This document shows, piece by piece, positions 47,413-60,207 of a DNA stretch of 64,000 nucleotides. The first letter of the stretch is position 1. Each line of letters begins with the position of its first letter. The notes beneath the pieces were generated by a model, which was given only the letters and a program-made list of their open reading frames with translations, did not search any database and was not told the origin of the DNA. The stretch covers positions 2,610,080 to 2,674,079 of the forward strand of contig NC_037262.1 in the NCBI RefSeq assembly GCF_000002425.4, given 5' to 3'. Source of the DNA: Physcomitrium patens (taxonomy: Eukaryota > Streptophyta > Bryopsida > Funariales > Funariaceae). A program made the position numbers and the translations under genes.

Positions 47413-49109
47413 ATGCAAACTCCCTCCCAACCCCACTCACTGGACACGAAGCAGAAGTGGGTGGAGCTTCAATCCTACGACACTGTCGACCTCAGTTCCC
47501 CTTCCCCGCAGCTCCTCTCGCATCATGGCATCCCTGTTCAACACACCGCCGATACTTCTCTTCATGTTCATTCGGATTTGCCACTCGAATCAGGTTAGCC
47601 CTTAAAATCCCTCTCCTAGACACCTTCCAATGCATTTACCACCTACTCCTGTTGCAATTTCCTCTTTTAAAAAAACAAAAAATAAAAAATCACCAAGTTG
47701 CTCCAATCGTCGAGTAACATCTGATTTTAGGACCACGCGATCTCGAAAATGGAAGCCACAAATTGCCGGTAAGCGAGGAGCATCCTCTTCTCGTGCGCGG
47801 TGCGGCGTCGTCAGACGCCGCGGAAGATGAGCAGCTGGGGAGCTATGGCGACGAAATCGCCACGGCGGACGTTGGGAGTGCGGTGTTCAACCTGGCGACG
47901 ACCATTATCGGGGCCGGGATCATGGCCCTCCCAGCTGCCATGCGAGTCCTGGGTGTGCCGTTGGGATTGCTGGCAATTTTCGTGATGGGACTGTTGTCGG
48001 AGATTTCGATTGAGATGCTGGTGCACCACCTGACGCTCACGAAGTTGTGGACGTTCGGGGACTTAGTCGGGGATGCCGTGGGATGGGCGGGGCGGATGCT
48101 TGCGCAGCTGTGCATTCTCATCAACAATGCCGGGGTGTTGATTGTGTATCTAATCATCATGGGCGATGTGTTATCCGGGTCAGAGAACCACGAGGGCTTG
48201 TTCGAGGGATGGGCAGGAGCTGGCTGGTGGAATAATCGAAAGGTTGTGGTTGGGGTGACGATGGTTTGTGTTCTGGCACCTTTGTCGAGCTTGAGGCGGA
48301 TCGACTCACTGAAATTTTCGTCTGCCGTGTCAGTGGCGCTGGCGGTCGTTTTCGTGGTGCTATCCTCAGGGATTGCGATCGCAAAGATGGCAGCCGGGAA
48401 GCTGGAAGTGCCCCGGATGCTGCCTTCGTTTGCGTCTAAGCGTGCGATTTTGGAGCTTTTGACGGTGATCCCCATCATGTCGAACGCATTCGTGTGCCAC
48501 TTCAATGTTCCGTCGATTTACTTGGAGCTCCGAGAAAGGTCTCCCGCGAAGATGTTCAAAGTGGGTCGCATCACGGCCGTGCTGTGTGTGTTGGTGTACA
48601 GCGCCACTGCGCTGTCGGGGTACCTTATGTTCGGGGACTTGACAAACTCCGATGTGCTCGCGAACTTTGACACGGATTTGGGAATTCCGTTCAGCCGGTT
48701 GCTGAACGATGCCATCCGCATCGGCTACGTGCTTCATCTCATGCTTGTGTTCCCCGTCATCCACTTTTCTCTGCGCCAGACGATCGACGCGGTTTTGTTC
48801 CCCAAGGCGCCTCCCCTACCGGAGAGTAAGTATAGGTTTCCAATCATTACTGTCTTTCTCCTTGCGTTGATATTCGTAGGGTCGATGCTGATCCCCAACA
48901 TTTGGGTTGCGTTTGAGTTCACGGGCGCCACCACGGGACTCTCTTTAGGTTTCATTTTTCCGGCTCTTGTTGTGATTAGGTCAAATATCAAGAGGGGCAA
49001 GCACGCCCATGAGAATCTGCCGCTCGCCTGGACGATGGTTGTGATGGCAGTTATCGTTAGTTTCATAGGAATTGGTACGCAGATTTACAAAGTTACATCT
49101 GGTCAATGA
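47413..49109 (+). CDS. AVT6: AVT6-type vacuolar amino acid transporter
   Basis: Member of the amino acid/auxin permease (Aa_trans, SLC38-like) family. AVT6-class proteins export acidic and neutral amino acids from the vacuole. Exons 47413-47593 and 47731-49109 join in phase (Gly61 spans the junction) to 519 residues. The first about 100 residues are hydrophilic. The membrane domain opens at about residue 110 with AVFNLATTIIGAGIMALP and continues through some 11 predicted spans, with family blocks LIIMGDVLSG, IDSLKFSSAVSVALAVVFVV, IPIMSNAFVCHFNVPSIY, SGYLMFG, NFDTDLG, VFPVIHFSLRQT and FTGATTGLSLGF. The second exon alone covers the whole membrane domain. The first exon is inferred from phase, and the CAG/GTATGC context at 47409-47417 could itself be a splice donor of a leader intron. 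It converges with the TRM-like gene, 343 bp away. Confidence 0.88.
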
Positions 49110-49452
49110 GGCTTAGGAATCCAAAACTCATGCACTCAGGCTATATATTCTTTGGAATTTTATAATTCCCAGTGGTAATGGAAACTTTGCATATCACGCG
49201 CTGTGTCTGCCGTGGTTGACTTGACTATCATTCTTTAAAACGCCTTTTGCGTGTGTACTTGGCACAATCCCAAAGCGCTACAAAATTCACACACGCCCTT
49301 TTCGGATACGGATTCGTAAAATCTAGAACCTCTAGCGTATCTCTAGTGCCGAGGATGATCACGCACGCTGTGGTTGGGTTTCGGGTTTGAATAAATTCGA
49401 CAACATTACATTGTAACAGTTCTTGTTGAATAGAGGTTTGGGCAAAAAAAAT
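49110..49452. other. Shared 3' flank of AVT6 and the TRM-like gene
   Basis: 343 bp between two convergent stop codons. Both 3' untranslated regions must fit here or overlap. No coding sequence is seen. Confidence 0.6.
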
Positions 49453-52400
49453 TCAGAATGCAAACAATTGTCTCCTAGTTGCAGCCTCAATTGGGAGGTT
49501 GTGGAACGGATTCGGGGGTAGCAGTGCTCGCAAATCTCTAACGGCATCTTCCATCAAGTCGCCGAGTATCATTCCCTCCATGTCTACGCCGATCGTTTCC
49601 CACTCCGCATTGTAGTTCGACCATTGCTGTCCTTGATTCCTGAGCAGGTCTTTGTGCAGCAATCTGTGGACTGTGTCGCAGACGTCTTCCAATGGTGGAG
49701 CGCGTTCGATGTCGTGCAGCTCTATCCAGAGCTTTTCTACTAGCTGCTTGCCCTTGGGCTTTGGGTACACTGTTTCGTGGGGAAATCCTGTGTAAAGCAT
49801 GAGGTTTGATTGTGATTCCAGAATTCTGTCCATGATCTCTTCTAGGCAGTCGAGCAAGAGGATAGGGTCATGTCCTTGGAGTACTTCGTTGCTTTGAAGG
49901 CATTGCAGCAGGTTTCCGCTGCAAATTTTCGTGTCTGTAAACTCGTAGGAGCTTTGTTTCGTCAGGGAATTCGCAGAGACGCATTGAGATCCGCAGTCAG
50001 CTCCACCTTGTGACGAGGTCATAAAGCTCTCGGTAAATATCTTTTCTTTGTCTGGCCCTGCAGTTCTGAAATAGGATTGGAACTTGCAAAGAAGGTTTTC
50101 AGTTGCCGTATTCTCAGATTGAGCTTTTAGACCTGCAGCGCACTTGCTGAATAGCTCGTCGAAGTTTACATTCGCTTCAATCCATGCAGAAGCATCGTTG
50201 CTTTGAAGGCAGTCCTCTGAATCCCTGGCTCCATAACATTGGTCGTCCCTGTGTACGTTGACAGAATCTGCAGAGAAACCAAATGCTTTATACCTTCAAT
50301 ACCATACACTAAATTGAACCATGTGATAATTCTTGATGAAATGTTTGGCACTGGAGATCCTTCCGTCACTCAATTTATAAAGCATTAAAAAACCAATCAA
50401 TTATCGTCACATTTTTTATTTTTTAAAAATTTATTTTCCAATACAAGATCTGTTGCAGCAGGCAAATCAATTGACACCTGATTCAGGTTCATGCAATTCT
50501 ATGTTTGGGAGCAGAAACTAACCTTGTAATAGAGGAGTGCTCTGCTTAGGAGAGCTTGGGCTTGGCGTGAGCTGGTCTTCTAGAGCACTGTTGTGCAGCA
50601 CAGAGATGGGGCTTGGTCTGTCAAGTCCTCCAGTTTGATTGTCATCCAATTGGACGTTCTTCAGTATATCACCTCGGGGTGGCGTCAGTTCTTCAATAGC
50701 TAGGGTCTCTACCTCCTTTTTCATGCAAAACAAAATGGAAAATTCACACCTTATTTCATCAGCATCTGGTTGTAAATCTCTTTCTCACAAGTTGGTCAAC
50801 GAGCACTAGAAAAGGCTCTGGATAATACCACTCAGAAGACGCACCTGTGATAGCAGCCGAGGATTAGCCTGAACAGGGACACAAGCTCCAGGCTGCGAGG
50901 GCCCTGTACTACTATCTCTGTCATGGTCGATAATGGAGGCATTTTCAATTCTCTGGATTGCTGGCGGTGACCGTCTTATATATACAATGGGTTCCTTCAA
51001 TCTCCCCGGCTTTGGGCTTATCTCCAAACCAGGTTTAGAGTCTGAGAAATGTCCTGGAGCAGTCCCAGATAGAGGCAGATCTGAGTTATCAGATGTGTTA
51101 AGAGTGGCTGCTTCTGCTGTTGATGAACCGTTGACGCTCGAGCGTTCTCTGGGTGCTGGTGGTTCCACCCCATTTGATTGCTTCAATTTTGATTGCACAG
51201 AGATAGTTTCTTTGGTAATAGATTTCTCGTCATTGACTGACGCTGGTTTGTCCTTCAAGTTGACCCTAGCAGTAGACCTTCTCATCAAAGTGTCTCTTCT
51301 CGGTAACTGCGCCTTGGGATGAGCTGGGTACAAGGCTCTGCTGTCTTTCTGACCTCTTGCAAGAGGTTTCCTACCTATTTCATCTGCATCACGGAAGTCC
51401 CTGCTGAAAGAATTTCTAGGGAACAGGGGGCGACCATCATGAGGTGAGCGTATCTCCTGCTTCCTTCGTGTGTGTGGTGATGGATTTTTGGAGCTTTGAT
51501 TATGCTGTCTCAAAGTAGTGCGCATCTTCCTCGACTCATGAACCTTCTCTGGCTTGCCATTCTGTGTAGCACTGGAAGGGTCCGTTTCACAATCGGTCTC
51601 CAAAGTACTTCCTGAATGAGCATTTCGAGTTGTTGTGGCTACTACCTCTCTGGATTTTTCGGGCTTTGTCGCTCGCCTGCAAAATCCCAAAACATATTAT
51701 AAAATGAAAGGCAAGAAAGATACAGATCCTGGTTTTCAATAGGTAATCGTGTATTGTAGGAATACAGACTATAAGAAGATTAGGACAAGATTCAGTTTTA
51801 AGTAATCGACATCGTGTAACGTGCTTACCTCCGAACACTCTCTGCACTTATAGCGGAACACGCCTCTTTGTCGTTCGAAGTGCTGGAGGTTGTCTTCACA
51901 TGCCGAACTTGAAAGGTGCCTGTTTTTGCAACCTGTGACCCTGCATTCCCAATGGCCCTCATCATCAGAATGTCATCCTCAGATTGAAATCTGGCACGCT
52001 CCGCCATATTTAACCCGTTGTTGTCGCAGTTCTCCGTAAGCTGGTCCTGCTTTTGACTGACAGAATTGGGATAAAATAAATGTTCTTGATTCTTTGCACT
52101 AGTGGATAACTTCGAAGCTTGGATCACGTCGGTCTGCTGATGCTGTCCCAAGTCAAGCTCCGGTATTAGCTGCACTTCTCCGGCTATCGTCTTGTCCGAT
52201 GGTAGCTTCTCCCCCTTCGACTGCTTGCGCCGGGAAATTTTAAGCAGCGTCCTGGGGCGCATTGCCTCTAAAATCTTCCAAAATGTTTTCTTCTTATGAT
52301 CAGACCGTTTCATGAGCGTCTTAGGAGCCACACTGGCGTTTAGATCTTGAATATTGGGATCTTCAAGCTGTGGTGAGGAGCTGCCATGGTTTTCTTCTTG

Positions 52401-54450
52401 CTGCCTAGGATCTGCATGATGAACCGACCAATCCTGGTCTTCCTGCTCGCATGGATTGAATGAGTTCGTAGTTGGGTGTTCGTAATCTCTGTCTTCCTCG
52501 CAGCAGCAGCCGCAGAGTCTTTCCTCTATTTTATATTGAGCTGGATAATTGTGCTGATGACACGCTCCCTGTCGATAATACTCTGAAGGCGGTTGAAGGC
52601 TTTGAACAACATATTTTTTCGGCCGGCATGGTGGGGGTGGTGAAGACGACTTTATCTTCTGAACTCGTGGATCAAATTGCACGAGCCCTCGGAAGAATTT
52701 GTCTCCTCTAGAACTCGCATCCGGAACTTTTGGCAAAGAAACCTTTACTTGCTGATTAGAGCTCGGAATCTCCTCCAAACCCATCAAACGACCAACGATG
52801 CTAGAAACTTTGCGATGCTCCTTGCTGTTAACTTTACTAACGAGAATCTGTTCATGGTCACATATCTGGTGAGGGAACCCGATCAGATTTTTTTCATTGG
52901 AATTGTGAGATTGATCTAGGCCCCATCTGTCTTCTTCTGCACCTGCCAGAAATGGCCGCAGCGACTCTCTGAAGTCAGCCGCTCCCGGCGACTCCTTGAA
53001 GCTGCAATCCTTGTGAATAGAATTCGAATCCGGTGACGCGAGGACGTGCTTGTGTGGACCGATGGAAGCAAAAGTACAACGGTCCCTGGGCATAGAGCGC
53101 ACATGAGGACTTTCTTTCTTCACTTCGACTCTTCCTTCTGGTAATATATGACGGCTGACTACGCCTTCGCTATTTCCTGAAAACCTGCGGAACGATTTGG
53201 CACTTCCATCTGAAACATTCTGCGGATCCATCTCTTTGGTGAAACTTTTGCGAGGTGGACTTGAGCTCCTGAGCCCCTCCTTCCAGTGAACAAGCTCCTT
53301 GGGTTCGTACCTTCCAAAAATGGAGGGAGAGCGGGGCAAGTCAGCTGCTTTTCGTCTCCCATCTACTCTTTTATCTAGAGGCCGTTGGAATTTTTTTGAA
53401 TAGCTGTGGTGATGACCGTCACCGAGTAACCGGGCTGTGTTAGTCTTGGTTATATCTCTCGGGCGCTCGCTTTCATTGTGTGAAGATCCACGTACAATAT
53501 TATCCCTGGTATCTGAGGAAGACTCCGATGCACCCATGCTCACGAGCCTTGGACTTGCCGGGATTGTCTTGCGGGGAAGCTTTCTGTACTCTCTTTGGTC
53601 CAAATCGGAGCGGCGCCGAGGATCCGCTGCAAAGATTGCAGCTGCTCGTAATGATTCATTATAGTAAAATTCTATGGCATCCATTTTGCTCTCGGAATGA
53701 GCAGTCTTCTCTTGTGGTTGGCCATTAGTCTCTTGCGAAGGGCCAAATTCTGTGAGAGTTCGTGTGGGGGTAGAAGCCAAGTCACTGATGTCGGAGTGTG
53801 ACCTATAATGCTGCTTCGTAGACTGGGGGAAGTTCATGAAAGGCCCATGTGATTTACAGTCACTCATCTGCATAAAAAATCAGCACTTCAACTTCCAAGC
53901 TGCTTGATGGAACGTTGTATGAGTGAGATCAACCCAGTATAAGTAGGTCATTCATACACACGCACATTTCTGGTTTCAATGAGATGACGCAATGGGACAG
54001 AGATAAATAGTGAAGCTATGCGAAAACCTGAGAGGATTGACCGTGGAGGTTCACTTACGTTGGGGAAATGATGGTCGTGGCTACGCGACTGAATATCTGT
54101 TTCAGCTTCCAGCTGGAGTTGACCTGCTTGCAACAGCGACGTGTTGCTTGTCAGTAACTGCATTGCAACTTGTGTCTTAAAAACTTTACACATCTTTAAA
54201 GCATTGAAGTGACTGAAGACTGAAGAAACGATGATTCATAGGTGGATGAGGTTTCAATTCTCCTACCGCTGTCGATGCCGATCCGAGTCGAGCTGTAACG
54301 GTGGCCCATGCAGGCCGGATGGCCTTCAAAAAGTTGAAAGATCCCCGTCATACAGCCCAATGCTTGTCCTAGTGGATGATGCCCTCGAAGAGACTCGTTT
54401 GGAGCTGGCATGATCACTTGATGCTGGCTAGCGCCAAAATGTGGTACCAA
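49453..54450 (-). CDS. TRM/LONGIFOLIA-like protein (DUF4378)
   Basis: Large protein of the TON1-recruiting-motif/LONGIFOLIA family, whose members bind cortical microtubules and help control cell shape and division-plane position. Exons in transcript order: 54450-54267, 54168-54059, 53867-51829, 51676-50845, 50712-50523 and 50267-49453, joining in phase to 1389 residues. Family marks in order: LGCMTGIFQLFEGH at the N-terminus, SSIVGRLMGLEEIP in the middle, KKKTFWKILEAMRPRTLL after it, and a C-terminal DUF4378 region with PILLLDCLEEIM, VEKLWIELHDIE and IGVDMEGMILGDLMEDAVRDL. The rest is Ser/Pro/Arg-rich and disordered. A second in-frame ATG is at 54411. The exon 1-2 junction uses a weak acceptor and is the least certain. 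Membership is clear. Which subgroup is not. Confidence 0.85.
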
Positions 54451-55500
54451 TTCTTGAGACGATCGAACTTGTTGTACGGTCTGCAGTCATCTTCCAACTG
54501 CGCATCTCGAAGGTCTTCTGGTCCCTAGCATGTCGACAATCTGCAGCACCACTTCAACTTTCTATTATTAGCTGATCGGCATTCGAGAATGTGCCTCAAC
54601 ACACCACTCTTTTGTAGTTTACAAGGATTTCACACATTGGGGATGGTTTTTTGGTTGAGAGTGAATGCGAAAACAATCCTACCTCTTCGATTAAAGTTCT
54701 GATTTGACAAGCTTCACACGCGTTCTGCAGAACCATGAAAAATGCTAGCTGAGTGCGGCATCCATGACAGCAACTCCACCGAGATGATTTCAATTCAGCA
54801 TGTAAAGAAATCAATTACCAGAGAAACTGAACTAAGCACGGGAACTTGTGAGAATGATCACACGAGAAACTAAAAAACTTTTCGAAGTTCGATAAAAATC
54901 TCGAACAAAAAAACTTCAAACCCTTTATTAGATAACTAATCTGCGAAGAGAATTGACGAATTGGAAGAAAGAGCGGGAAGGTCCGAATCGCTTCTTGAAT
55001 GCACTAAATGGACATTTGCATGTCTCAGTCATCATCGCTACCTTCTGTAGAGCAGAGAGCTTGAATTCATTACAAGGTTTTTCGTCGAAATTTGAAGCAG
55101 AAGATTGCAGAGGGGTTGAAAGACTAGATTTCGAACACCACCGGTTGACACCACAAATGACAAGCGGTACTCAAGCGCGTGAAGGATCTGATCGCTGAAA
55201 ACTCAAACTAAAAGAGCACACTGCGATGAGCTTAAGATGCACATTCACTGCCGACAAACCCAAGCTACTCGGACGATGCGCTTGCACGAAATGCAGCTGC
55301 AAATGTGGGTTCTAAACAACGTTGCAACACTCACCACATTCATGCCACTCGCCAGCTGGAATGAACACACATTCACCTCAGCCTCCCTTCGTCCCCTCAG
55401 AAGCTATCAACAACGAATTTATCACACATCCCTACAATCCCTCAACGTCTCCACGAGCTCGATTATGACTCCAAACCTCTTCTCTCTTTTCCTCTCCCAC

Positions 55501-55532
<32 letters not shown>

Positions 55533-57163
55533 CTCTCTCTCGTTACCCAACTACTGCACCATCTCTTCATGCCCATAACATCCAGCACTGATCCGCTGTT
55601 GAGTTAAACACCTCACGAGAAGACGTCGGTAGCCCACATGATCTGTTACCAGTGCTTTGGTACTGCCATCTGCAGCTGCTCCCTATCGCCTCCTCCATGT
55701 TCTTCTGCAACCAAATTGGGCCCCTCCTCTCATACTCCACCTCTCTACTCCCTACAAAACACAACATCCAGCACATAGATCCAACCCTACGCTTCCGTCA
55801 CATGAATCTCTACTATTGCCTCCCCCAGTTCTGGGCGCCATCATTCGGGCCTTGAATCTGGGGTGTCACAATTCCAATGGCCTTGTACACATGATTGCGT
55901 GCGAGCGGGACAACACTGTCAGCGAGTGGGCTTCGTTGTCGCCTTTGTAGCAGCAGCCTCGGGTCCGCATCGAACGCAGCTACTTCTCCACCCAGTCAGT
56001 AGGTTTGTAACTGAACCCACTGAGTTCGGTAGGTGTGTATGCTGTTTCATGATGCCCCTCTCTGTGCTATTCAGTTTTCCCCTCGGAAACGCAACGCGGC
56101 GCTGCTGCTCAACCTGCAGCCTCCATCACCTCAAGGAAGTGAATCCGTTTTTTACCCATTCTCACGCTAAAATTCACCGCTGCTAGCCGCACATGAGAAC
56201 TGCCTTTTCATGCGTCTTTTCACGCTGTCATGGGTCTCATCTTCACCTCATGGAGTCGTCACAGGCGCAGAAACTGAATGCACCAAGGAGACTCCACCAG
56301 CGAAGCTTGACACAAAAGCTGAATAGCAGATTCTGTGACAGCGTGCTGTGAATGAATACCCACAAGACGAGGCATTGTACTTCCACAACGGCGACATTTG
56401 TACCGAAACTTGAATGCATGAGGCACCAGGTGCGAAACCGGAAGAATTTTGAGGCGCCGATGCCTTTCAGAGCCAACGCAGACGGCACAATTTTTCAACA
56501 ACAGCTCAGAGAGAGGGCTGCCACCTTTTCAGTCACCGTGGGCACCTTGTACTAAAAACAGCTTTGCAAATCTACTAACAAAGACATGCATCTGCACCCC
56601 TGTTTACAATTAATGCATTCAAATTGCTGCAATACTGTACTGGCTTGCAGTGTGAAAAAGAAGCCCCTTTTTCAAAAATTCAAAAATTCAAAAAAATGAG
56701 GAAGAAGAAAAACTGGGGTGAAACAATACTTCCTGAAAAAGGCTAACAAACGTCTGATTTCTATGATATTGTCCAGCACCCTCAATGATGGATGCAACAG
56801 ATGTGACAACAACCTGTGATAATGGTGTACCCATGGCTGCTGGTCTTTTTTTGCTTTTTACACACTGAAAGTTACCTTGTATCAGAAAGTGAATAATCAG
56901 AACAATAAAATAAACAAAATATGCAAAACTGGAAACCCAAAACGAAATAAAAATAAAAATAGGGTTATGTCCTACTGTACCCAGCTTCCCTCTGTCAGGT
57001 ACAAAGTGCAGTTGAGGAACATGGGCACAGCCCTCGTTCGTCTTCCTTATCAGGATCTTACCAGAACTCTCTCTCCAGTAGTTTAGGGTTTCCCGTAAAT
57101 CTGGCCACACTTTTTTGTTTGCGTTCTTTCCCCTATTCTTTATTGTTACTGTCGCAGTATTTA

Positions 57164-57203
<40 letters not shown>

Positions 57204-58689
57204 AATTGAATGAGAGGATAGAGATGGCTTGGCAGCATTCTGCGGCCTGGCACGGTACCCCAGAAAGAGAATGAAAAGGACATGGCCGTGGACCCAGTTT
57301 AACGAGCACAGTGTTGACAAGGTCAGCATGGATGCAGCAGCAGCAGTACGCTGTGGTAGATCTTTCCCTGTGGCCAGACAGAGCTCAGAATGACATAGAC
57401 TTGCAAAATCTACAACATCGGGTCCCCCACTCTCCCTTTCACAGCACCCTAATCATCCTCCCAATATTCATCCCCTCACCCACCGACACTACTTTTGCTT
57501 TACGTTTTCGTCGGGGGGGGGGGGTCATCCACAACCATCACATGGCCCCCTACTCCCTTTCAACCCCATGATTTTAAATCAACACTGAGAAGCAAGGGCG
57601 ATGGACGCAAAAGCAAAGGAGAGCCGAAATAGGCGTCAGGGCCATTCTGGCACCCACCTTGCGTGAAGAAGAAAACAAAAAGGATGAAAACGTCGATGAA
57701 CGTATGGATGTCATTCCTCGTAGAAAGTGAGTGTTTATTCAGGTCAATTGTGGGGGGGGGGCTATTTGGGGAATAGAAATGAGGAAGTGGTGGTTTTCTG
57801 TCACAGGGTTCGGCATCCATGTGCACTGGGCAGCAGGGGAGGGGAGGGGAAAAGGGGGGAAAAAAAACGTTTTTAAAAAAGTAAAAAGGATACAAAAATT
57901 CAAAAGAGTTTGATGTCCTTGTGAACAAATTCCACTTTTTTAAAGTCAGACATACATTAATAATAACACTAAAAAAAATAATGATGATGATGATGATGAT
58001 TAGAATAATAATAATAATAAGAATAATAATAGCCCCAGTGAAAGAGAAATGCTGTGAATAGAGCTAAGGTATTAGAGTAAGGAAGTTTGGGGCAGAGGGT
58101 GGCTGAGCGGGCAGCTTTGGGACTAGAGTGCACATTTGTGAACCCCCAACCTTTGTTAACAGGTACTGTTACTGCCAGTGTGTTGGGCAGACTCTGGGGC
58201 AAGCTACTGGGCAGGCTATGGGGACAAGACTGGCAGTCGGCTTGACTGCCCGCGGTCTGTCCACAATTTTTCAACTGCCCAGAGACTTTGGGTGCAAAGT
58301 GGACTCGGGTTTCTATTGGGGAACCGGGCCCAGGCTGAGTTGCTGACTCCGTTGGGGTCAGAGAGAGTACCTTGTGCCTGCCACCCAGTTAGCTAATCTC
58401 TGGGCAGATTAACAAAAATTAAAACGATTCATAGTTGCAGCTTTTCTGGAAAATTAGGGCTTCGTGGGACCCATCACCAACTCACCAGGGCCATAGGTCC
58501 ACTTCACTAGGCTAACGTTAATGTAATTTTGTTTTTGTGTTGTTTTGTTTTGTTTTGTTTTTTGTTTTTTTTTTCGAATAATAAAATAGGGTACAATAAA
58601 CACGTTATGTTTCAGGATATCAGATCTGAAATAAAGTTTGGTTTTGGATCATTTGATTTAAGTTACTTGGGGATTTTTATTTTTATTTT

Positions 58690-58731
<42 letters not shown>

Positions 58732-60207
58732 TCTTTGATTCTTTTTAGGGATGTGTATGTGTGGTAATAGCAAAAACTGCAACAACATTAACAATACCCT
58801 AAATATTACATTGTTCTGAAAGTGTGGTGAAATAAAATGCCCATCGTTTAAATGACTTTGTTTCAATAGATGCAATCTTTTCGAAGTTTTACATCTTTAG
58901 AGTAAGAAGACATTTTAAATACAACTTTGATTAGAACAACCGAGGTGTTAGATGATGTATACATACTTAATACGTAATAATAATATATTCATATGCAATG
59001 GTCAAAATTATACAATAAGCTTTTTATTTTAAAAGATTTTTTTTGGACCACTTAAAATATTTAAAACATAGTTTTAAATTTTTTGTTATGATCGTTCGTA
59101 TTAATACCGAAAACAAATTCAAATGCCATAAAAACCACCAAACTAAAGGTGCACACGAAATTTATAAAAATAAAAGATGAAGTATGAAAAAAATCTAAGG
59201 TTAGTAGGATTCATGTTTTTTAAAAATAAACATAAAGTCCATAAGTTTGTGAGTCTTTGGAAGGACTTCGAAGAAATCTATTTTCTAATTTTGCGAAAAA
59301 AAAAAAAAAAAAACAACCTCCATTGAAACGATGACACAAAACTGATACAACTTTAACAAAAGACTTTCACTAAATAACAAAAAACATTAAAGAAAAGCTT
59401 TTAAGTGTTGATAACAAATTAATTAGAACCTCAATTGTCAAGATAGGGATTGTTACTTTATATGGTGTAAGTTAGAATTGAAACCTCTGAATCGTCACAC
59501 CTTGTAAGTACTTGAAGAGAGAAAAGTGACAATTCTGAAGCAGCACAAAACTCTTCATAATTCATTACCCCTTTGTTTCAGTACAACTCACCACAACGTA
59601 GCATGCGTTTCAATGACACTGAAGTCTGATTCCACTTAATTTCATACTGCTGGTGAGTGATTAGTGTTCTTAGTATTCACAGATATGAAATGTGCCCCAT
59701 CTTTTACTAAGGAAAAACGATGACAACCACGCACAAAAACAGTATTCTCAGTATCCACCTGATGTTGGGCTTCATGGTTTACAATCACGAGACCGTCATA
59801 TGTGATTCATCCACGTTAAGAGATGAGCTTGACTGAAAGGTCTGTAGCTTGAAAACTTTACTTGTCTTAACAAAAGCATTTAATGGTTGATTTCTACAGT
59901 TTGATTCTCTTCGTATAAAACCATTGATTTGTCTATTGAGTCTTCAAGTTGTGTACCCTCCAATGAAAAAATATCTCAGATCACAATCTAATCTAGTGCT
60001 CAATCATTGTGAAATCCAACAAACATCAAAACGATGCAGTCACAAGACGTTCTGAAATAACATTTCAATACAGAAAATAAATAAATGAATAAATAAATCT
60101 AAGTACAGTTAAATGCAGATATCAATGGCTTTTTTGAATACAAGAACTCCACAGATCTTTTAAAAACACCAATTCAATGACAAGAGAATGAATATGTACA
60201 TACATAC
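54451..60207. other. Long intergenic region without a convincing gene
   Basis: About 5.8 kb. 54451-55500 is balanced in composition and probably TRM-like leader or promoter. A T-run lies at 55502-55531. Several frames at 55560-57110 lack recognised motifs. One minus-strand frame at 56259-56501 has paired CxxC motifs and is discussed as a finding. TA microsatellites lie at about 57170-57199 and 58697-58726, a GAT/AAT run at 57980-58020, and G-runs near 57515 and 57752. From 58500 to 60200 the DNA is AT-rich and empty. Confidence 0.5.

Noticed and set aside
47763-48505. Long minus-strand frame opposite AVT6 (47843-48505)
   Set aside because: It is antisense to a clearly conserved transporter and arises from its codon use.
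58128-58396. Two overlapping 72-codon frames in a G-rich stretch
   Set aside because: The sequence is built of tgggcag/tggggcaag-like short repeats, which keep frames open by composition. There are no motifs or splice context.
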